Positions 5,866 to 9,146 of a stretch of 9,146 nucleotides of DNA are shown here, piece by piece. Each line of letters begins with the position of its first letter. Within the stretch, counting starts at the first letter, position 1. This DNA comes from Actinomycetes bacterium (GTDB lineage Bacteria; Actinomycetota; Acidimicrobiia; Acidimicrobiales; Microtrichaceae). Location of the stretch: NCBI GenBank assembly GCA_023423475.1, contig JAFAFN010000099.1, positions 1 through 9,146 of the forward strand, given 5' to 3'. Position numbers and translations under genes: made by a program. The notes under the pieces are model-generated. The model made no database searches, was not told the origin of the DNA, and saw only the letters and a list, made by a program, of their open reading frames with translations.

Positions 5866-6315
5866 TCAGTCGACGAGCTGCTCACCGGCCGCGTCGGGCA
5901 CCCGGACGAGATCTCCGAATCCCGCGGCGACCTCGGGCTGCAGCACGACGGCACGCTGGGTCGAGGTGTCGATCGAGACGTAGACGAGACGCGCGTCCGC
6001 GACGACTCGGTCGCCGACGGCCATCCGGTAGACGACCTCGAGGCTGGTCCGCCCCCACCGGACCACTCCGCAGGCGATCCTCAGCCGATCAGGCCAGCGG
6101 GCCGAGCCGTGCCACACGAGCTGCGCCGTCTTCACCATCAGATCCCAGGAGTGGGTGCCCGGGTCGTCGAACTGCTCACGCAGCCAGTGGTCGAGCGCGT
6201 CATCGACATAGGCCAGGTAGTTGGCGTTGAACACGACCGCCTGCTGATCGCACTCGCCGTACCTGACGTCGATCGTGTGGACGAAGGCGGGGGCCGGGTC
6301 GAGCAGCTGATCCAT
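5866..6315 (-). CDS. Hot-dog acyl-CoA thioesterase (4HBT/YbgC-like)
   Basis: The protein has 149 residues, the normal length for a single hot-dog domain. The N-terminal segment VRYGECDQQAVVFNANYLAYVDDA is the 4-hydroxybenzoyl-CoA thioesterase signature; Asp23 is the expected catalytic carboxylate before the long central helix. LEVVYRMAVGDRVVADARLVYVSID is a typical pair of late strands (landmark only). These enzymes hydrolyse acyl-CoA thioesters in the cytoplasm as dimers or tetramers. The acyl group here is unknown. ATG 6315 starts the domain at the expected distance from the signature and has no Shine-Dalgarno sequence; AATGGT five bases upstream is only an imperfect -10. The gene diverges from the SDR gene across 75 bases that hold a strong palindrome, so both may answer to one regulator. 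Confidence 0.85.
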   Translation of the reverse strand: MDQLLDPAPAFVHTIDVRYGECDQQAVVFNANYLAYVDDALDHWLREQFDDPGTHSWDLMVKTAQLVWHGSARWPDRLRIACGVVRWGRTSLEVVYRMAVGDRVVADARLVYVSIDTSTQRAVVLQPEVAAGFGDLVRVPDAAGEQLVD

Positions 6316-6347
6316 GCCAGACCATTGCACAGCTCGCCGCCGGCGGA

Positions 6348-6369
6348 GAACGAGAACACGTTCTCGTTC
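6348..6369. promoter_or_regulatory. 22-bp palindromic operator with four GAAC half-sites
   Basis: GAACGAGAAC at 6348-6357 and GTTCTCGTTC at 6360-6369 are perfect inverted repeats around AC. The site reads as four half-sites, GAAC-GAAC-GTTC-GTTC, starting at 6348, 6354, 6360 and 6366 with an exact six-base period. It lies seven bases upstream of the SDR -10 box, covering its -35 position, and 32 bases before the thioesterase start. The inner AACnnGTT core resembles TetR-family (KstR-type) operators, with different outer bases. Binding of two dimers is a reasonable inference. Confidence 0.72.
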
Positions 6370-6376
6370 CGGGGGA

Positions 6377-6382
6377 TAGCGT
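6377..6382 (+). promoter_or_regulatory. TANNNT -10 box for leaderless SDR gene
   Basis: TAGCGT lies eight bases before ATG 6391 with no Shine-Dalgarno sequence between. The place for a -35 element is taken up by the palindrome at 6348-6369, so the bound regulator would compete with RNA polymerase. Confidence 0.55.
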
Positions 6383-6390
6383 CGCTTGCC

Positions 6391-7179
6391 ATGACCTCCG
6401 CACGTGCTGCATCCGCTCCGTCGCCGTCGAACCGTCTCGAGGGACGCTCGGCGATCGTGACCGGTGCGGCCTCCGGCATCGGCCGCGCCACCGCACGGCG
6501 ACTCGCCGCCGAGGGCGCCTCGGTCGCCTGCGTCGATCTGGCCGACACCGTCGACGAGACCGTCGAGCTGATCGCCTCGGATGGCGGCTCGGCGATCGCG
6601 TTGCGTGTCGACGTGTCCGACGAGACGAGCGTGGCCGACGGCGTGGCAGCGGTGACCGGCCGACTCGGCACCGTGGCGATCCTCGCGAACGTCGCCGGCG
6701 TGCTGCGCTTCGGCATCACCCACGAGTCGAGCGTCGAGGACTTTGACCTGCAGCTCGCGGTCAACCTGAAGGGACCATTCCTGATGGCCCGGGCGGTGAT
6801 CCCCGGGATGTTGGAACACGGCAGCGGCGTCATCACCAACGTGGCGTCGTCGGCCGGCATGTTCGGCCAGGCCTACATGCCCGGCTACGCGGCCTCGAAG
6901 GGCGGACTGGTCATGCTGACCCGCGCACTCGCCTGGGAGTACCAGAACCACGGCATCCGTGTGAACGCCATCTCGCCCGGCGGGGTCGAGACCAACATGA
7001 CCACTGCGGTCACGTTCCCCGACGGCTCCGACTTCGAGCTCATCAAGAAGTCGGTCGCCCCCGGTTTCAAGATGATGCGGCCCGAACAGCCCGCGGCGTT
7101 GATCGCCTTCCTGTCCTCCGACGATGCCGATGCGATCAACGGCGCCATCGTCCCGATCGACTTCGGCATCACCGCCTGA
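6391..7179 (+). CDS. Classical short-chain dehydrogenase/reductase (SDR)
   Basis: The protein has 262 residues, a normal classical SDR. It shows the cofactor motif TGAASGIG (24-31), Asp49 at the end of the second strand (suggesting NAD(H)), NVAG (100-103), Asn125, and the catalytic Ser153, Tyr166 and Lys170 (YAASK). SPGGVETNM begins near residue 195. The closing segment NGAIVPIDFGITA replaces the usual GxxxxVDGG ending. SDRs interconvert alcohols and ketones; candidates include hydroxysteroid, 3-hydroxyacyl-CoA and polyol substrates, and the sequence does not decide between them. ATG 6391 leaves a 20-residue Ala/Ser-rich extension before the fold, slightly longer than usual. It is divergent from a thioesterase and shares the palindrome. 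It converges on the DUF998 gene with only 12 bases between stops. Family call firm, substrate unknown. Confidence 0.92.
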   Translation: MTSARAASAPSPSNRLEGRSAIVTGAASGIGRATARRLAAEGASVACVDLADTVDETVELIASDGGSAIALRVDVSDETSVADGVAAVTGRLGTVAILANVAGVLRFGITHESSVEDFDLQLAVNLKGPFLMARAVIPGMLEHGSGVITNVASSAGMFGQAYMPGYAASKGGLVMLTRALAWEYQNHGIRVNAISPGGVETNMTTAVTFPDGSDFELIKKSVAPGFKMMRPEQPAALIAFLSSDDADAINGAIVPIDFGITA

Positions 7180-7191
7180 GTCCGATCTCGG

Positions 7192-7809
7192 TCAGTCTCC
7201 CGGGACCAGCCTGCCGCGTCGCCACATCGTCACCGCCGTCGCCACGATCCACACGTCGGTGACGAGCAGTCCGGCGCGCTGTGTCGCACCGTGCCACGGG
7301 TCGAGCATGGAGGCCGCGAGCAAGCACGCGGTGAGGGTCCCGCACACGACCGAGGCGTTCGCCCAACGGGTGCGTCCTGCGGCGCGCAGGACCGGGGCGG
7401 CCAACAGCGGAGTCGCAGCGAGCGCCACGTACCCCGTCAGCGCCGCCACCGTGTGCGCAGTGTCGTGTGCGTCGAGCGGGGCTGCTGCAACCCCGAGCGT
7501 CGCGAGCGAGGTCGTCAGCGCCGCCACCCACGCGGGGCCACCGAGCGCGCTGCGCAGGGCCCAGGAGTAGGTGGCGACACCGACACCGAACGTGACGAAC
7601 CCCAGCGTCATCCACGGTCGGTGCTCGGCGCTGACCGCAGCGAGGCGGCTGATCGCGTCGTCGACCGGGTCATAGCCACCGCTGGTGAGCCCGCCCACGA
7701 CCCACGCGCCGACGAAGCCCGCCACGCCGACGACGCCGCCGAGAGTGGCACACCGCTCGAGTCGACCGAGCTGCCGGGCCGTGTCGGTCGGACCGACGGC
7801 TGGCGGCAC
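7192..7809 (-). CDS. DUF998 family six-helix membrane protein
   Basis: The protein has 205 residues and about six hydrophobic helices: near 21-41, 67-87, 92-111, 118-142, 150-169 and 178-196. DUF998 hallmarks are GYDPVDDAISRLAA after helix 1, the HDTAHTVAA stretch before helix 4, and GATQRAGLLVTDVWIV at the last helix. The family sits in the cytoplasmic membrane and has no known function. GTG 7809 shares one base with the TAG stop of the PPOX gene (7809-7811). It has GAAGGA six bases upstream inside that gene, which supports this start and a two-gene operon. The C-terminus is short and positively charged (WRRGR), placing it in the cytoplasm by the positive-inside rule. No transport or enzyme motif is visible. 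Confidence 0.8.
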   Translation of the reverse strand: MPPAVGPTDTARQLGRLERCATLGGVVGVAGFVGAWVVGGLTSGGYDPVDDAISRLAAVSAEHRPWMTLGFVTFGVGVATYSWALRSALGGPAWVAALTTSLATLGVAAAPLDAHDTAHTVAALTGYVALAATPLLAAPVLRAAGRTRWANASVVCGTLTACLLAASMLDPWHGATQRAGLLVTDVWIVATAVTMWRRGRLVPGD

Positions 7810-8237
7810 TAGCGGTCCTTCGCAACGAGCTCCTCGAGGGTCCAGCCGCCCTGGACCGCGACGAACGAGGTCGGGCGGACGGTGACGACGACACGCACAT
7901 CCGCGTCCTGCACGTCGAGCTCGAGGCCGTAGCGGTCGCCGAGTGAGCGGTAGAACGCGGCGTCGGGGTCGGGCTCGATCGACTCGACGCGACCGCGGAC
8001 CTCGAGGAAACGGTACGGGTTGGCGGGATCAGCGATCGAGAACGACACGCGGGGCTCGTGGGCGAAGTTCTTGAACTTCTGACGGGTCGTCGTGTGGGTG
8101 AAACGTGCGACCTCGCCGTCCCACTCGAACCACATCTCACTCACCTGTGGCGCACCGTCGGGGCGCACGGTGGCGAGGTGGGCGAACACCGTCAGCTCGA
8201 GCAGGTCGGCATGACTCGGGGGAAGCGTGGTGGCCAT
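7809..8237 (-). CDS. PPOX-class (FMN/F420-dependent) flavin oxidoreductase family protein
   Basis: The protein has 142 residues in the split beta-barrel fold of pyridoxamine-phosphate-oxidase-like proteins. FAHLATVRPDGAPQVSEMWFEWDGE (residues 18-42, landmark) is the classic first part of PPOX/FDOR-B proteins. FTHTTTRQKFKNF carries the Arg52, Lys54 and Asn57 cluster that usually contacts the cofactor phosphate. RVSFSIADP and FLEVRGRVESIE follow as usual. Actinobacterial members often bind F420 and reduce varied small molecules, though some bind FMN or heme, so the cofactor is a family-based guess. ATG 8237 has a TAGCGT box six bases upstream and no Shine-Dalgarno sequence. It is the first gene of an operon with DUF998 and diverges from the DUF1801 gene. 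Confidence 0.87.
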   Translation of the reverse strand: MATTLPPSHADLLELTVFAHLATVRPDGAPQVSEMWFEWDGEVARFTHTTTRQKFKNFAHEPRVSFSIADPANPYRFLEVRGRVESIEPDPDAAFYRSLGDRYGLELDVQDADVRVVVTVRPTSFVAVQGGWTLEELVAKDR

Positions 8238-8243
8238 GGGCCG

Positions 8244-8249
8244 ACGCTA
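8244..8249 (-). promoter_or_regulatory. TANNNT -10 box for leaderless PPOX gene
   Basis: On the minus strand TAGCGT ends six bases before ATG 8237, with no Shine-Dalgarno sequence between. The hexamer is identical to the one before the SDR gene. Confidence 0.52.
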
Positions 8250-8282
8250 CGGCAGGCTGCTCCCCTCCCGGCAGCGCGCTCT

Positions 8283-8303
8283 CCCGCCGTCGAAGCCGGC
8301 GGG
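8283..8303. repeat. Inverted repeat in the divergent PPOX/DUF1801 gap
   Basis: CCCGCCG at 8283-8289 and CGGCGGG at 8297-8303 are perfect inverted repeats with a seven-base loop. They lie inside the 126-base gap between divergent genes, so termination is unlikely. It could be a regulator site, but pure G/C arms are weak evidence here. Confidence 0.3.
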
Positions 8304-8350
8304 TCCGGGGCCGGGCTCCGATTGCGCGCCGAAGTGTCCGAGCGTCGCCA

Positions 8351-8356
8351 TAACCT
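8351..8356 (+). promoter_or_regulatory. TANNNT -10 box for leaderless DUF1801 gene
   Basis: TAACCT lies seven bases before ATG 8364 with no Shine-Dalgarno sequence between, matching the pattern at 1516, 1893, 6377 and 8249. Confidence 0.52.
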
Positions 8357-8363
8357 CGCCGGC

Positions 8364-8801
8364 ATGGCCGACAACGTGACACAGCCATCGGACCGCGACG
8401 TCGATGCCTACCTCGACGCCGTCACCCCCGAGCGCCGCCGGACCGAGGCTCGGGCGGTGCTCGGGCTCATGACCGAGACGACCGGTGAACCACCGGTCAT
8501 GTGGGGCCCGTCCATGATCGGGTTCGGCAGCGTGCACTACCGCTACGACAGCGGCCGGGAGGGCGACACCTTCGCCGTGGGCTTCGCTCCACGGAAGGCC
8601 GCCCTGACCGTCTACCTCGCCACCGAGTTCGACGGACGTGACGAGTTGCTCGCCGAACTCGGACCGCACACCACCGGCGCGTCGTGCCTCTACATCAAGC
8701 GGCTCGATGCCGTGGACCTCGACGTGCTCCGCTCGCTCGTAAAGGCGTCGTACCAGCACGCCGTCACCGTGGTCGACACCGGAGAGGGGCACCAGGGGTG
8801 A
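8364..8801 (+). CDS. DUF1801 (YdhG-like) family protein
   Basis: The protein has 145 residues and is soluble. DUF1801 landmarks are DVDAYLDAVTPERRRTEA at the N-terminal helix, then GEPPVMWGPSMIGFGSVHYRY, FAVGFAPRKAALTVYLA, and a C-terminal ASCLYIKRLDAVDLDVLRSL region (landmarks, each shorter than the full match). These follow the family's order: helical start, W-G-P-x-M-I-G-F-G loop, central beta sheet, then the CLYIK strand with a final helix. The function of this widespread family is not established. ATG 8364 follows a TAACCT box by seven bases, and an upstream extension of the frame lacks family similarity. Its TGA overlaps the next gene's GTG as GTGA, so it is probably the first gene of an operon with the esterase. 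Confidence 0.87.
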   Translation: MADNVTQPSDRDVDAYLDAVTPERRRTEARAVLGLMTETTGEPPVMWGPSMIGFGSVHYRYDSGREGDTFAVGFAPRKAALTVYLATEFDGRDELLAELGPHTTGASCLYIKRLDAVDLDVLRSLVKASYQHAVTVVDTGEGHQG

Positions 8802-9146
8802 CCGATCGACTGCGAGCCTCCGACCTCCACCCAGAGCTTCGAGCGTTCCGCTTCGTCCCGAACCCGCCGATCCATCGACCCTGGGTGCTGTCGCTCGCCC
8901 AGCGACCAGGGCCCAGCCGCCGGGGACCGAAGCTCCCCGTGGGCATGGACTACCGCTTCGTCGATCTCGGTGACGGCGTCGCGGCACACGTCTACTCCCC
9001 CGCCGGCGACGCCCAGCGCGCTGCGGTCATGTGGATCCACGGGGGCGGCATGGTCGTGGGGTCGGCTGCCCAGGACCACGCCCGTTGCCTGGCCCTCGCC
9101 GGCGATCTCGACGTCGTCGTCGTCTCTGCCGAGTACCGCCTCGCGC
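8798..9146 (+). CDS. HSL-type (family IV) alpha/beta-hydrolase/esterase, 5' part only
   Basis: The gene runs off the window end; 116 residues are visible. VMWIHGGGMVVGS holds the HGGG oxyanion-hole motif (residues 81-84), typical of hormone-sensitive-lipase-like esterases. VVVVSAEYRLA (residues 106-116) matches the family's D/E-YRLAPE block just before the cut. The nucleophile GDSAGG and the Asp/His of the triad would lie beyond the window. The first 50 residues form an N-terminal cap, with no signal peptide, so a cytoplasmic enzyme is expected. It would hydrolyse short- to medium-chain acyl or small-molecule esters. The GTG start overlaps the DUF1801 stop by four bases and is preceded by AGGGG-like purines within that gene. 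Confidence 0.85.
   Translation, partial: MTDRLRASDLHPELRAFRFVPNPPIHRPWVLSLAQRPGPSRRGPKLPVGMDYRFVDLGDGVAAHVYSPAGDAQRAAVMWIHGGGMVVGSAAQDHARCLALAGDLDVVVVSAEYRLA

Noticed and set aside
5794..6390. Upstream extension of the SDR frame (an N-terminal addition of about 200 residues)
   Set aside because: It runs antisense through the thioesterase gene and lacks domain similarity. ATG 6391 has a -10 box and gives a normal SDR length.
6316..6951. Upstream extension of the thioesterase frame to 6951
   Set aside because: It is antisense to the SDR gene. The hot-dog domain is complete from ATG 6315, and the extension is low-complexity.
7177..7194. Terminator hairpin between the converging SDR and DUF998 genes
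   Set aside because: Only an imperfect 4-5 base pairing is visible in the 12-base gap, too weak to call.

Overview
This 9.1 kb window is GC-rich (roughly 70% by eye), with GTG as well as ATG starts and tightly packed genes. It looks chromosomal and actinobacterial. Supporting signs are an F420/PPOX-type flavin oxidoreductase, GTGA-type overlaps between genes, and several genes with no Shine-Dalgarno sequence but a TANNNT box 6-8 bases before the start codon, as in leaderless actinobacterial transcripts. A lineage near Acidimicrobiia/Ilumatobacter is a guess. I see no RNA gene, CRISPR array, insertion sequence or phage gene.

Layout. (1) 1-1486, + strand: the C-terminal part of a VOC/glyoxalase-fold protein, then a sarcosine-oxidase-family FAD enzyme. 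(2) 1528-2533, + strand: a DUF2200 protein and an unrecognised 208-aa protein, each with its own TANNNT box. (3) 2737-4475, + strand: a Tat-exported type II (covalent-FAD, VAO-fold) cholesterol oxidase whose frame is broken by a one-base shift near 2968-2970. (4) 4501-4523: a perfect GC hairpin between converging genes. (5) 5778 down to 4512, - strand: three genes joined by GTGA overlaps, namely a deaminase that closely resembles blasticidin-S deaminase, a TraR/DksA zinc-finger protein and a small SAM-dependent methyltransferase. (6) 6315-5866 (-) and 6391-7179 (+): a hot-dog thioesterase and a short-chain dehydrogenase, divergent around a 22-bp palindrome made of four GAAC/GTTC half-sites. 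(7) 8237 down to 7192, - strand: a PPOX-type flavin/F420 protein and a DUF998 six-helix membrane protein. (8) 8364-9146, + strand: a DUF1801 protein and the start of an HSL-type (family IV) esterase, cut by the window end.

How the genes may work together. The sterol oxidase, thioesterase, SDR and HSL-type esterase would fit extracellular sterol/lipid oxidation and CoA-linked catabolism. The AACnnGTT core of the palindrome recalls KstR-type TetR operators, but this link is inference. The deaminase/DksA/methyltransferase operon is the most unusual unit. Its first product could detoxify or salvage a cytosine nucleoside, and I know of no described role for the three genes together.
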